Position numbers and translations under genes: made by a program
Shown: positions 12,501 through 25,735 of the stretch, piece after piece
Numbering within the stretch: position 1 is the stretch's first letter
Layout of the letters: every line of letters starts with the position of its first letter
Assembly: GCA_016584305.1 (NCBI GenBank)
Contig: JACEEZ010006448.1
Coordinates: 168,422 to 232,421 of the forward strand
Length of the DNA: 64,000 nucleotides
Reading direction: 5' to 3'
Source: Chionoecetes opilio
Taxonomy: Eukaryota; Arthropoda; Malacostraca; Decapoda; Majidae
Notes under the pieces: model-generated
Database searches by the model: none
Told to the model about the DNA's origin: nothing
What the model saw: only the letters and a program-made list of their open reading frames with translations

Positions 12501-15500
12501 TGTGATTACTTCTCATTTATTTCACAATTTTTCCGTTTTTTTCATATATTTTTCCACCCTTGGGAAAATACCCTCGCTATAACGGACAATCGGCTTTAAC
12601 GGACCACTCCTCCCCCCCTTTAGTCCGTTATATCCAGGTTTGACTGTACACATGTATAGTGCATACAGTACCCTCCCGAGTTTCACGATCCTCGAGTTTT
12701 GCGCAGAGTCCTAAATTCTTACCATCCAGACTTTCGCGCATTATCTCCCTGAGTTTCGCGCTGCTTTGTACTTTTTTTTTTTTTTTTTTTTTTTACATTT
12801 GTGGCTATAGCGCCGTTAAGGGCGTATCACACTAGAGCTCTTTTCCACCCATCTCCCACCTCCGACACTACTTGACGGGCGGTAACTTGGTGCTACCTTG
12901 CGCCTAATTTTGCTTGTACAACAGTTACAAGGAAAAAAAAAGAGGGAATGTGGAAAAGACAATGGCTAGCAAGGAGAGAGCAACTCAGTGTTTCCCGTGG
13001 ACTGCTTCAGGAGCTTGATTTGAAGGAGGGTTGATTGCTTGCCTCTGTAACTATATACTCGCGTATTTTACCCGACTATATCCCCGTGCTGCTTGTCCAG
13101 GCACATCCACCGCCTATAGCTATCTCCGTCATAACATAAGAAAAAGAAGCTACAAGAGGCCGTGTAGGTCTCAGGGCCTCTTGTAGCTTCCTTATTTTCT
13201 TATGACGGAGATTATTATAGGTGGTGGATGCGCCAGGACAAGCAGCAGGGGTATATAGTTGTTATAACAGGGGGACTGAGGCGGGTATATAGTCACAGAG
13301 ACAAGCAAGCAATCAATCAATCATTGGGGGCGTCGCCTCGCCCACCCCAGCTGACTACCAAAACAAACTGGAACAGAGTTTTTGGTTCTTGGTCATAAAT
13401 TATTAAAATTGTCTCCAATAATCAACTGCACTGCCCCTCTAAACCTGAATCTTCTTTAATAAATACGTTTTTGTATATAATTCCCATTCAGAAGTCAAGT
13501 ACAGTATCCTCCCGAGTTTCACGCTATGCGAGTTTCGCGATCCACGAGTTTCGCACTGAGTCCTAAATTCTTACCATCTCGATTTTCACGCATTATCTCC
13601 CCGAATTTCACGCTGCTTCGTACAAGTTTTTTTTTTTTTGGTGTGTGTGTTATTCATCCCATGGTCTTGTCCACGCGAGCTGGCTCGCGATCGCCAGTTT
13701 TCACCCTCTCAGTGCGAGCTTGGAGCTCATTATTACCGATCTTTGGGCAATGCTGGGACCTCACACACCACACACCCCCATCCCCTTGCTCAATTGGGAC
13801 AGTAACCGCCCAAATTTATCAGTGAAAAATCCCCGGGAACGTGAGGATTCGAACCACCTACCCACAGAATGGGAGGCCATCACGTTCTCAACCTGACCAT
13901 CGCACGGTGTATGTGTGTGTGTATTTACCTAGTTGTATTTACCTAGTTGTAACATGCAGGAAAAGAGCTATGCTCGTACTGTCCCGTCTCCAAATCTATT
14001 ATTACAGGAGAACCTCGTTTATCCGGCACCCTCGGGGCCCGGGGGGGAGCGCATGCCGGATAACTCATTTTGCCGTTGTTTTGAGAGTTACTCTTATGGA
14101 ATCCCCCAAAATCCCTTTTTTTTTTTTTTTTTTTTTTTTCCCATCACAAGGAACTTGGCCAAGGGCACAACAAAAATGGGTAACACAAAGGCCGCTTAGT
14201 TGCCAGTCCCTATAAAGAAGACAGTCAGAGAATAAAATAAAAAGTGGGATGAGCCAATTTAGTTCGGGAGGTGTCTTGTTACTCTTATTTTGAAAGATGT
14301 AAGTCATACGGAAAGTGGAAAAAACAGAAACAGGAAGAGAGTTCCAGAGTTTATCAGTGGGAAAAAAAAAAAAAAAAAAAAAAAAGCCTGGGTCGATTAG
14401 TGCCGTTGTTTTGAGGCTGCCGTTGTTTTAAATGCCGGTTAAACGAGGTTCTCCTGTATCCAGTTTGCCTTTGAAGTCCTGAATACTTCTTGCATTAATC
14501 ACTTTTCCGTCAAGGTTGTTCCAGGCTTCTATGCTTCTATACGAGAAGCTGTATTTTTTTTTCTCTCTTGCATGTTGTCCTTTTCAATTTCTTCTCATGA
14601 CCTCTTGCACTTCTATCGTCCCACACAAACAGATCTTCTCTGTATATTTTTTCCAGACCCATTTCCATACACTGCTATAAAATCTCCCCTTTCTCTTCTT
14701 TTCTCAAGAGTTGGGAGTTTTAGTCTTGAAAGTCTTTCTTCATATGGTAAATCTCTCAGGCTTGGAGCCATTTTTGTGGCTGCTCTTTGTATTCTCTCAA
14801 TCTTCCTTATATCCTTCTTTTTATGTGGTGAACAAATCACTGCCGCGTATTCCAACCTTGGTCGAATCAAAGATGTTATCAATTTCTTGATCATCTCTTC
14901 ATCCAGATATTTGAATGCCATTCTTATATTCCTCATCAACTGATATGTATCTCCTGTGATCTTGTTTATATGCTTCTCTGGTGACAAATTATCCGTAATC
15001 CATACTCCCAGATCTTTTTCGACCTTTGTTTTGATTATCCATTCATTTCCCATCGAATACTTTCCTCTCTGTCTCTTTTTGCTGCTGCCCATTTCCATCA
15101 CTTTACACTTTTTGGCATTAAACTCCATTTCCCATAGTTGACTCCATCTGAAAATCTTATCCTTTTGTAAATCCTCACAGTCCTCTTTACTTTCTACTTT
15201 TCTTAGTAAGTTAGCATCATCAGCAAATAAACTCATATAACTGTTTACTCCTTCTGTCATATCATTTACATAGACCAAGAACATCACTGGAGCCAATACT
15301 GATCCTTGAGGAACTCCACTTATCACACTGCACCATTCTGACTTCTGATCTTTTATTACTGTTCTCATCTCTCTGTTGCTCAAAAAGTCTTCCATCCACT
15401 TCAGCAAACCACCCTTCAATCCTCCTACCGTAGATAACAGTGAAGTCGCCACCTGCAGTGAAGTCGCCAGGCGCCAAATATTACGAATTATAGCATCACT

Positions 15501-18500
15501 ACTGATTTTTATGTGCCACTGAAGATGTTACACAGTAGTTTATATCATGACTGTATAATCTACCCTGTTTCAGCATTGTTTTATGCTTTGTATCTGCAAA
15601 TATAACTGTTGCGCATTTTGCTTCTCACGTTTTTCTTCGCGCGATGACAGACAGTAAACAGTAGCTTTTCGGGCGACAGGACACAGACTTGCCAGATCTT
15701 TCAAACTTGAATAGAATTTATTTTCACGTTGGCAGAGGAATTTTTATATATCCAAGCATCTTCCGCAGCTAATATATATAGAGACTTGTTTTACTTTACC
15801 TCTAATTTCCCTGAATTCCCCAGAGTGGCGACTCAACTGTTGGGTTAAAATACTACCTGGCAACTTAACTGTAGTAGGTATAGTGAGGTCGCCACTCGGT
15901 TTTATTTTTGTCATTTGTTCATTTATAGCCCTAATATGACACAGATGAAGACACAAAATGACACAGACTTTCCAGATAGCCCCATCTAACTTTCCTGAAA
16001 TCATGGATGTAGAAATGTAAGTATTAACGCCACCACACGTCTGTAAATAACAAAGAAACGTAGAACTGGCGACTTCACTGTTATCTACGGTACACGTTCT
16101 AGCTTCCAGAGCAGTCTCTTATGAGGTACCTTGTCAAATGCCTTCTTTAGGTCCAAGTAAATGCAATAGACCCACCCCTCTCTTTCCTGCGTCACATCGA
16201 TCACTCTCGAGTAAAAGCTTAATAAATTCGTTGTACATGACATTCCTCCTCTAAATCCAAACTGGCCACCTGCAAGTGTGTTTGTCTCTTCCAAATATTT
16301 TAACCATCTGTCTTTCACAATTTTTTCACAAATTTTTGCCACTACACTTGTTAATGATACTGGCCTGTAATTCAGTGGTTCTTCTTTGTCCCCTCCTTTG
16401 TGAATTGGCACAATATTTGCTCTTTTCTAATCAAGCGGGACTCTGCTCTCCTTGAGTGAACTCTCAATTACACTATGTAACTTTCCTGCTAGTTGGTTAC
16501 TGCACTCTTTCATTATCCAGTTCGACACTCCATCTGGACCCGGGGCTTTTCTCACATCTTGACTTTCCATTAGCCTTTTTACTTCTATTACGTCTACTTT
16601 TATGTCTTCCATTATATTTTCTTTTGCTATTATATTTTTAGTTTTAAATTCACTTTCTCTTGTAAATACAGTCTGTAAGCACTTATTCATCACCTCGGCC
16701 TGTTGTAATGCATCTTCATACACTATGCCTTCTACCTTCAGCTTATCTATTCCTTCCTTGTTTTTCATTTTTCCATTAATACATCTATAGAAAAGTTTCG
16801 GTTCGTTCTTACATTTTTCTATTATTCCTCTGCATTAGTTACTTCTTCTTCTCTCTTCGGATTCTTACATATTCATTTCTAGTTGTTTTGTACTTCTCCC
16901 AAAGGTTGATACCACCTTTTTTCCTCCAACTATTCCATGTTTTTTCTCTTTCTAGTCTTGCTAATTCACATTTTCTGTTAAACCATTAATTTTTTTTCTT
17001 TTCTCTGATAACTATCCTTGGAACATAACTATTTATTCCTTCGGTGTAAAGTCGGGTGAACTCATCCCATTTTTCCTGGGTACTCCTTGCTGCATGGAAA
17101 TTACTCCAGTCTGTCTCTCCGAAGAATGTTCTTAATCCGTCAAAGTCTGCTTTTCCATAATTGTATCTTCCTTTTTTATGTTCTTCTCTTCTCCCCTCTT
17201 TTTTGCTATCATTTATTTCAAATTCAATAAGTACTTGGTCGCTCTTTCCAAGTGGGCACTGATAATTTACTTTACTAATTACTTCCAGTTCTTTCGTCAA
17301 TAGTAGGTCTAGTCTTGATGGTTCTTCATTTCTTATGAATCTTGTGTTCTCTTTAATCCACTGAGTCATAATGTTATTCATTACCAAATCCAACAATATA
17401 CCACCCCATGAGTTTTCTCCTCCTTCAGTACACCATTCTTCCCAGCAAACTTCTTTGCAGTTAAAATCTCCCATCAAAATTATGTTCTCCCAATTTTCCA
17501 TCGTATTCTTTAAACATTTGCTTGTGACTCTTATCATGTCTCCATACTCCTCTCTCCCCCAGGAATTTGTCTTAGGTGGAACGTATACGAGTACTAAGTC
17601 TCTTATTCTTCCTTTTTTCATCACCAACTCTACCTTCAACACCTCGGCCATTCCTTCTCCTTTTACCACATTTCCTACTACCACATCCTTCCTTGTTAAC
17701 ATCATTACACCACCTCCCTTTTTCTGGTTTCTGTTTCTCCTCCATACATTATATTGACCCTCCCCAACTGGCACATCCTCAGAATCACTCAGCTTCGTTT
17801 CTACTAGACCTAATATGTCTGGTTTCTTGGCTCTCAGGTAATCGTTTACTTCTGTTAATGTTGACACTAGCCCATTTATATTTGTGTACGATACCTGCCA
17901 TCCTATTTCATTTACCTTTGAACTGTCTTCTCTTACTCTTTCTCTTTTAGATACCACTTCTTCAGTGTTTGGTCCGAAACTCTACAATAGAATTTCTGTT
18001 TTTCCTCTTCCGTTCTCAATTCGTTTTTTTCTTTGGCTTCTTTAAACAGTACATTCAATCTAGCTCTTTCTTCCTCATTCATATCTTTTCTTATCCATAT
18101 TTTCTTATATTCTTCTGTCTTTGCCAGTTTCCATGCCTTAGACAATATATCTAGTGCTGTAGTTTGTGACCTAAACTTAACTTTTAAGGGGCGGGCCCCT
18201 CCCTCCTCATATTTGCCTAACCTACGTATCTCTTCTATTTCTTCTTCTATCTCCGTATTTTCTTCTACTACTTTAAATATTTCTTTTGACACTTTCTTAT
18301 CTTCGTTTGCGGTGCCCACCTCTGGTGTGTATGTGTGTGTGCCTACAGCGGCGTTAGGCAGTGACCTCCAGGGGTGGGTTGGTAGGCCCTGGAGGTTCCC
18401 TTATTGACTCACGCTGTCACAGGCTCAAATTAAGTAAACACACCGTAACTTTGCCCTTTACTTAATATTAAATAGCCGTCACCAACATATGTCAATAAAG

Positions 18501-21500
18501 TACACAGGTCGCTGGATCACAAACAAATAATACGTTGCCACAAGGAAGACAACGTAATGTGGAGGACGTGTAAAGCAGCACCGAACCAGGAGGACGAGTC
18601 ATAGGGTTACTAAACCTCGTAACCCATGCAGGTAGACGAGGCGGCTGGCCAGGGTGTAGGTGAGGTCCGTAGCTCCCTGTAACCCATACAGATAGACGAG
18701 GCAGCTGGCCAGGGTGTAGGTGAGGTCTCCGTAGCTCCCTGTAACCCATACAGATAGACGAGGCAGCTGGCCAGGGTGTAGGTGAGGTCTCCGTAGCTCC
18801 CTGTAACCCATACAGGTAGACGAGGGGGCTGGCCAGGGTGTAGGTGAGGTCCGTAGCTCCCTGTAACCCATACAGATAGACGAGGGGGCTGGCCAGGGTG
18901 TAGGTGAGGTCCGTAGCTCCCTGTAACCCATACAGATAGACGAGGGGGCTGGCCAGGGTGTAGGTGAGGTCTCCGTAGCTCCCTGTAACCCATACAGGTA
19001 GACGAGGGGGCTGGCCAGGGTGTAGGTGAGGTCTCCGTAGCTCCCTGTAACCCATACAGGTAGACGAGGGGGCTGGCCAGGGTGTAGGTGAGGTCTCCGT
19101 AGCTCCCTGTAACCCATACAGATAGACGAGGGGGCTGGCCAGGGTGTAGGTGAGGTCCGTAGCTCCCTGTAACCCATACAGATAGACGAGGCGGCTGGCC
19201 AGGGTGTAGGTGAGGTCCGTAGCTCCCTGTAACCCATACAGATAGACGAGGCAGCTGGCCAGGGTGTAGGTGAGGTCCGTAGCTCCCTGTAACCCATACA
19301 GGTAGACGAGGGGGCTGGCCAGGGTGTAGGTGAGGTCCGTAGCTCCCTGTAACCCATACAGGTAGACGAGGCGGCTGGCCAGGGTGTAGGTGAGGTCCGT
19401 AGCTCCCTGTAACCCATACAGATAGACGAGGGGGCTGGCCAGGGTGTAGGTGAGGTCCGTAGCTCCCTGTAACCCATACAGATAGACGAGGCGGCTGGCC
19501 AGGGTGTAGGTGAGGTCCGTAGCTCCCTGTAACCCATACAGATAGACGAGGAGGCTGGCCAGGGTGTAGGTGAGGTCCGTAGCTCCCTGTAACCCATACA
19601 GATAGACGAGGGGGCTGGCCAGGGTGTAGGTGAGGTCCGTAGCTCCCTGTAACCCATACAGGTAGACGAGGGGGCTGGCCAGGGTGTAGGTGAGGTCCGT
19701 AGCTCCCTGTAACCCATACAGGTAGACGAGGGGGCTGGCCAGGGTGTAGGTGAGGTCCATAGCTCCCTGTAACCCATACAGATAGACGAGGGGGCTGGCC
19801 AGGGTGTAGGTGAGGTCCATAGCTCCCTGTAACCCATACAGATAGACGAGGCAGCTGGCCAGGGTGTAGGTGAGGTCCGTAGCTCCCTGTAACCCATACA
19901 GGTAGACGAGGGGGCTGGCCAGGGTGTAGGTGAGGTCCGTAGCTCCCTGTAACCCATACAGATAGACGAGGGGGCTGGCCAGGGTGTAGGTGAGGTCCGT
20001 AGCTCCCTGTAACCCATACAGGTAGACGAGGGGGCTGGCCAGGGTGTAGGTGAGGTCCGTAGCTCCCTGTAACCCATACAGGTAGACGAGGGGGCTGGCC
20101 AGGGTGTAGGTGAGGTCCGTAGCTCCCTGTAACCCATACAGGTAGACGAGGGGGCTGGCCAGGGTGTAGGTGAGGTCTCCGTAGCTCCCTGTAACCCATA
20201 CAGATAGACGAGGGGGCTGGCCAGGGTGTAGGTGAGGTCTCCGTAGCTCCCTGTAACCCATACAGATAGACGAGGCGGCTGGCCAGGGTGTAGGTGAGGT
20301 CTCCGTAGCTCCCTGTAACCCATACAGATAGACGAGGCAGCTGGCCAGGGTGTAGGTGAGGTCTCCGTAGCTCCCTGTAACCCATACAGGTAGACGAGGG
20401 GGCTGGCCAGGGTGTAGGTGAGGTCCGTAGCTCCCTGTAACCCATACAGATAGACGAGGGGGCTGGCCAGGGTGTAGGTGAGGTCCGTAGCTCCCTGTAA
20501 CCCATACAGATAGACGAGGGGGCTGGCCAGGGTGTAGGTGAGGTCTCCGTAGCTCCCTGTAACCCATACAGATAGACGAGGGGGCTGGCCAGGGTGTAGG
20601 TGAGGTCTCCGTAGCTCCCTGTAACCCATACAGATAGACGAGGCAGCTGGCCAGGGTGTAGGTGAGGTCCGTAGCTCCCTGTAACCCATACAAGTAGACG
20701 AGGCGGCTGGCCAGGGTGTAGGTGAGGTCCGTAGCTCCCTGTAACCCATACAGGTAGACGAGGCGGCTGGCCAGGGTGTAGGTGAGGTCCGTAGCTCCCT
20801 GTAACCCATACAGATAGACGAGGGGGCTGGCCAGGGTGTAGGTGAGGTCCGTAGCTCCCTGTAACCCATACAGGTAGACGAGGGGGCTGGCCAGGGTGTA
20901 GGTGAGGTCCGTAGCTCCCTGTAACCCATACAGGTAGACGAGGGGGCTGGCCAGGGTGTAGGTGAGGTCCATAGCTCCCTGTAACCCATACAGATAGACG
21001 AGGGGGCTGGCCAGGGTGTAGGTGAGGTCCATAGCTCCCTGTAACCCATACAGATAGACGAGGCAGCTGGCCAGGGTGTAGGTGAGGTCCGTAGCTCCCT
21101 GTAACCCATACAGGTAGACGAGGGGGCTGGCCAGGGTGTAGGTGAGGTCCGTAGCTCCCTGTAACCCATACAGATAGACGAGGGGGCTGGCCAGGGTGTA
21201 GGTGAGGTCCGTAGCTCCCTGTAACCCATACAGGTAGACGAGGGGGCCGGCCAGGGTGTAGGTGAGGTCCGTAGCTCCCTGTAACCCATACAGGTAGACG
21301 AGGGGGCTGGCCAGGGTGTAGGTGAGGTCCGTAGCTCCCTGTAACCCATACAGGTAGACGAGGGGGCTGGCCAGGGTGTAGGTGAGGTCTCCGTAGCTCC
21401 CTGTAACCCATACAGATAGACGAGGGGGCTGGCCAGGGTGTAGGTGAGGTCTCCGTAGCTCCCTGTAACCCATACAGATAGACGAGGCGGCTGGCCAGGG

Positions 21501-24500
21501 TGTAGGTGAGGTCTCCGTAGCTCCCTGTAACCCATACAGATAGACGAGGCAGCTGGCCAGGGTGTAGGTGAGGTCTCCGTAGCTCCCTGTAACCCATACA
21601 GATAGACGAGGCAGCTGGCCAGGGTGTAGGTGAGGTCTCCGTAGCTCCCTGTAACCCATACAGATAGACGAGGGGGCTGGCCAGGGTGTAGGTGAGGTCC
21701 GTAGCTCCCTGTAACCCATACAGATAGACGAGGGGGCTGGCCAGGGTGTAGGTGAGGTCCGTAGCTCCCTGTAACCCATACAGATAGACGAGGGGGCTGG
21801 CCAGGGTGTAGGTGAGGTCCGTAGCTCCCTGTAACCCATACAGATAGACGAGGGGGCTGGCCAGGGTGTAGGTGAGGTCTCCGTAGCTCCCTGTAACCCA
21901 TACAGATAGACGAGGGGGCTGGCCAGGGTGTAGGTGAGGTCTCCGTAGCTCCCTGTAACCCATACAGATAGACGAGGCAGCTGGCCAGGGTGTAGGTGAG
22001 GTCCGTAGCTCCCTGTAACCCATACAAGTAGACGAGGCGGCTGGCCAGGGTGTAGGTGAGGTCCGTAGCTCCCTGTAACCCATACAGATAGACGAGGGGG
22101 CTGGCCAGGGTGTAGGTGAGGTCCGTAGCTCCCTGTAACCCATACAGATAGACGAGGCGGCTGGCCAGGGTGTAGGTGAGGTCCGTAGCTCCCTGTAACC
22201 CATACAGATAGACGAGGGGGCTGGCCAGGGTGTAGGTGAGGTCCGTAGCTCCCTGTAACCCATACAGGTAGACGAGGGGGAGGATGACCAGGACGTAGTC
22301 AGGTCCGTAGCTCCGTGAGTGCTGTGAGGAGTGTGAGTGCGGTCGCAGGAATCTATCGCTGTCCCGGTCCATCCTCGTTATATACCCGACGGTCCACGTG
22401 ACTCCTGTGACGTGGCCGTGAAGAAGGTGGTGCCCCCTTGTGGTGGTGATTCATTGAACCGCCTTGCTTCGAAGCTTTGGGGCACCACTCCCTCGAGGGC
22501 TGTGATGGTTGGCCCTCGTCCGTGGTGGCGCAGGCAGGATTTTTAAAGTGACGCTTGTGGTTAAAGGTTCACCTGTGCCCCCCTGTGGCCTCCAATGCAC
22601 TCGCAATCGTAGACAGAGTTAATGGGCAGCATATGGGCGTTCTTAGGCCACTCGATAGTGCAGAGAAAGATTTTATACCTTACGGTAATATCAAGATCAA
22701 GATCAAGAATCGCTAAAGAGGTAAATAGAGGTACAGATGGAAGAATGGTGTTAGCAAGACGTATGTGATGTGTGAGACAGGAGTGGATGAAACTGTGGAG
22801 TACTTGATACTGGAATGTGAACGGTATGAGTATGCTAGAACAAAGATGTTGGAGGCAGTGGTAGGAGAAGTCGGAGTGGAAGAATGGCGAGAGATGAGAG
22901 ACAGGAGTGTGGATAGGCAGATGGAGTACCTGCTGGGGTTGTGTGCTGAGTGGAGGAGTGAGTCGTGTGGCTGAAAGTGTAAAAGAATTTTTGGAGAATT
23001 CTTGGAGAGCACGAATGAGAGAGTGAGAGGCAGGGGGCCCCTCAGTGAGGAGGGACCCCGTATGTATGTGATGCAGAGAGAGGAATGAGGGGAAAATGAA
23101 ACTCCTAGTTTTGCTTCTCTCCCAACAGAATACTACGTGTGTGGGAGAACGCCGGACCAAAGGTTTCACCGACAGCATCAGCTGGGTGACTCCCAACTCA
23201 AGCTCAAGCTCGTAGGTCCTCTCCTTTCCTCCTCTCCTGTCCTCTAGTTTTGGCCGACCACCCCGGGAGGCGGGTCACAAACCCACGGCTAACACCCGGT
23301 ACCCATTCTTCGGGTCACAGTGGTTGATCGATGAACTAAATCAACTTGGTTTTAGTGTAAGTTACAGCGAAGTAATGCGATTCAAGCAATCAGCAGTAAT
23401 AGAGGAGGATGCTTCAACAATCCTTCATTCTATTCCTTGTGGTAGGAGAACAGGATTACGATGTATCTCAGCGTGTGGTCAGTGTTAGGGAAAAAATTGC
23501 AACAACGCAAAAGACGACATGGATGGCGATGAAATGTCCGAAGATTTGAACATTTTCGAAATTCTGGAGTCCGAGTGTAATTTGTTTGTTGATGTTTAGA
23601 TTTATCAACATGATATGATACTTATTCTATCACTTTTGTGTTTAGTTTTCGAATATAAAGACAAACTTCGAGATTATTTTTTGTTTCAAAACAGTGTGGA
23701 ATTCAGAAGCTTTCGCTTTCATCATCAATGACGTCATCAATAGGTATTAAAACTTTCCAAACCTTATTTGAAATCAATTAGATCTAATGTATGTAAAGTT
23801 TCGTCTTAAAAAGCGAAAGAATTTAGGAGTTATAATGATTTTTCAACCTGGTTTTATTCTGAAATTTGTGTAAGTTAGGGCAATTTTGACAAAATACCCC
23901 CTGTTACTTAACTAGCTGCAAAAAAAATTCCCCAGACGCACTTTGAGAGGATTTTGGATATTTTTATCTACATAAAATTGCGCTTCTTCTGATACCAAAT
24001 TCTTTAGTATAATATATTTTTTCGGGTTTAATCATTATAAGGCTTATTTTTAGTAGACTACACTACCCTCCCGAGTTTCACGCTATGCGAGTTTCGCAAT
24101 CCTCGAGTTTCGCGCTGAGTGCTAAATTCTTACCATCCCGACTTTCGCGCATTATATCCCCGAGTTTCGTTTTTTTTTTTAAGTGCCCTCCAGGAGTGGG
24201 ATGGTAGGCCCTGGAGGTTAACTTGAGGGCTGTGATGGTTGGCCCTTTTGGCGCCCGTGGTGGCGCAGACAGAATTTCTATAGTGACGCCTGTGATTAGA
24301 GGCTCATGCCGCCCCCTGTATCCTCCGATGCACTCGCAATCGAAGGTAGAGCTAATGGGCAGCATGTGGGTGTTCTTAGGCCACTCAACGGTGCAGAGAA
24401 AGATTTTAAGTGGATTTTACAGCCCTCATCAAGGATCGAACTCGGATCATCGAGAACGCCACTCGGAGACTTCTTCTTCTTCTTGTGACCCTTTCTGCTT

Positions 24501-25247
24501 AGTATCACTTTGTAGGTCGTCTGTCAAGCTCGTGCTCGAGCTTGACATATATCTTGACGCTAACCACTCTGCTACCGCCTCCCATAAGAGACGTACGGGA
24601 CACATCTTCCTTCCTTCCTGCTTAGTATAGTATAATAATAGGCTTAGTATAGCTGTATGTAGTTTTGCTTTGTTTTTTTCCATTTGTTTGTGTTTTTCTC
24701 TACAGGAGCAGCCGGTGTCGCCTAAGATAGGTAACACCTCGAAATAAGTAGCACCTTACCTTACTATTTACCACAAAATACTCCTTTATAAGTGATTAAC
24801 CATGACGTGTGTGGTACTGTGGTTTCTGGAGGTACTGGAGGAGACAGGAGAGAAGAGAGGAAGGCATTGTGACAGTGTTATTGCCGTATAACACTGTCAC
24901 ACAACCATCAGCTGACAAGATATGTGTCAAGCTCACTCACTCAGACCAAAACAGCATCTGCTGGGTGACTCCCAACTCAAGCTCAAGCTCCTCTCCTCTA
25001 CGTAGTGTTGGCCGAAGCCACCACCTCGGGAGGCGGGTCACAAACCCTAGGCTAACACCCAGTACCCATTCACTGCTGGGTGGACAGGGGCTTGGGGCAT
25101 TTTCAGGATATTTTTTTGGGGAAAAAGTGAGTCTTATAAGCTGTAAAATACGGTAGGTACACAGCCCTCAAGTTAACCTCCAGGGCCTACCATCCCACCC
25201 CTGGAGGTCATTGCCTAACGGCGCTGTAGGCACACACACACACACCA

Positions 25248-25292
<45 letters not shown>

Positions 25293-25683
25293 GGACTAAA
25301 TAAGCAATTTTACTGTGTTTCTAATACCCGAGTTTCGCGATCCGCGAGTTTCGCGCTATGCCTCCGGAAGAAAGCAGGCGCGAAACTCTGGAGGGTAGTG
25401 TATAAGTACTGAGTACTGAGTACTGAGGAAGTACTACAACATTCGTCTAGGTAGATGCATGAGTATTTTTCAGGGTGTAAAATCCGGTACTACACCTCAC
25501 ACCGGAATAAATAAGCATTTTTTCAGTGTTTTCAATATAATACCAGAGTTTCGCGATCCTCAAGTTTACCGCTATGCCTTCGGAAGAAAGCAAGCGCGAA
25601 ACTCGGGAGGGTGCTGTACATGCATGTAATAAGACTGAAACATTTAGTGAAACATGAAACAAAGCACACACACATATATACAG

Positions 25684-25735
<52 letters not shown>

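Larger units (their letters stand above)
13905..18320 (-). mobile_element. LINE with endonuclease and reverse transcriptase, split by two insertions
   Basis: A nearly complete minus-strand non-LTR element. From 5' to 3' it has an ORF1-like basic/acidic protein (18319-17933), an EEP endonuclease (17957-16986) with SYTNINGL, VETKLSD and LMGDFN motifs, a linker with RKAPGPDGVSNWI (16768-16427), the reverse transcriptase from NYRPVSLTSVVAKI to YLDLKKAFDKVPHKRLL (16411-16093), and after an inserted element SGVPQGSVLAP and LFADDANLL (15425-14613). The 3' end at about 13915-13960 carries tandem acctagttgtattt units. A second DNA element interrupts the 3' UTR at 14003-14458. Confidence 0.88.
24059..25402. 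mobile_element. TA-flanked TIR element, 1.3 kb
   Basis: The left end CACTACCCTCCCGAGTTTCA and the right-end complement CACTACCCTCCAGAGTTTCG are inverted, with TA on both sides. Subterminal 'gagtttcgcg' words repeat. It contains later insertions: a dispersed repeat at 24190-24420, a SINE fragment and a poly(A) run at 25250-25290. No transposase frame remains. Confidence 0.85.

Noticed and set aside
18599..22372. Giant repeat-protein genes in three minus frames
   Set aside because: All three frames are open because the 60-bp unit has no minus-strand stop; frames switch at 62-bp units. Kept only as a finding to test, not as genes.
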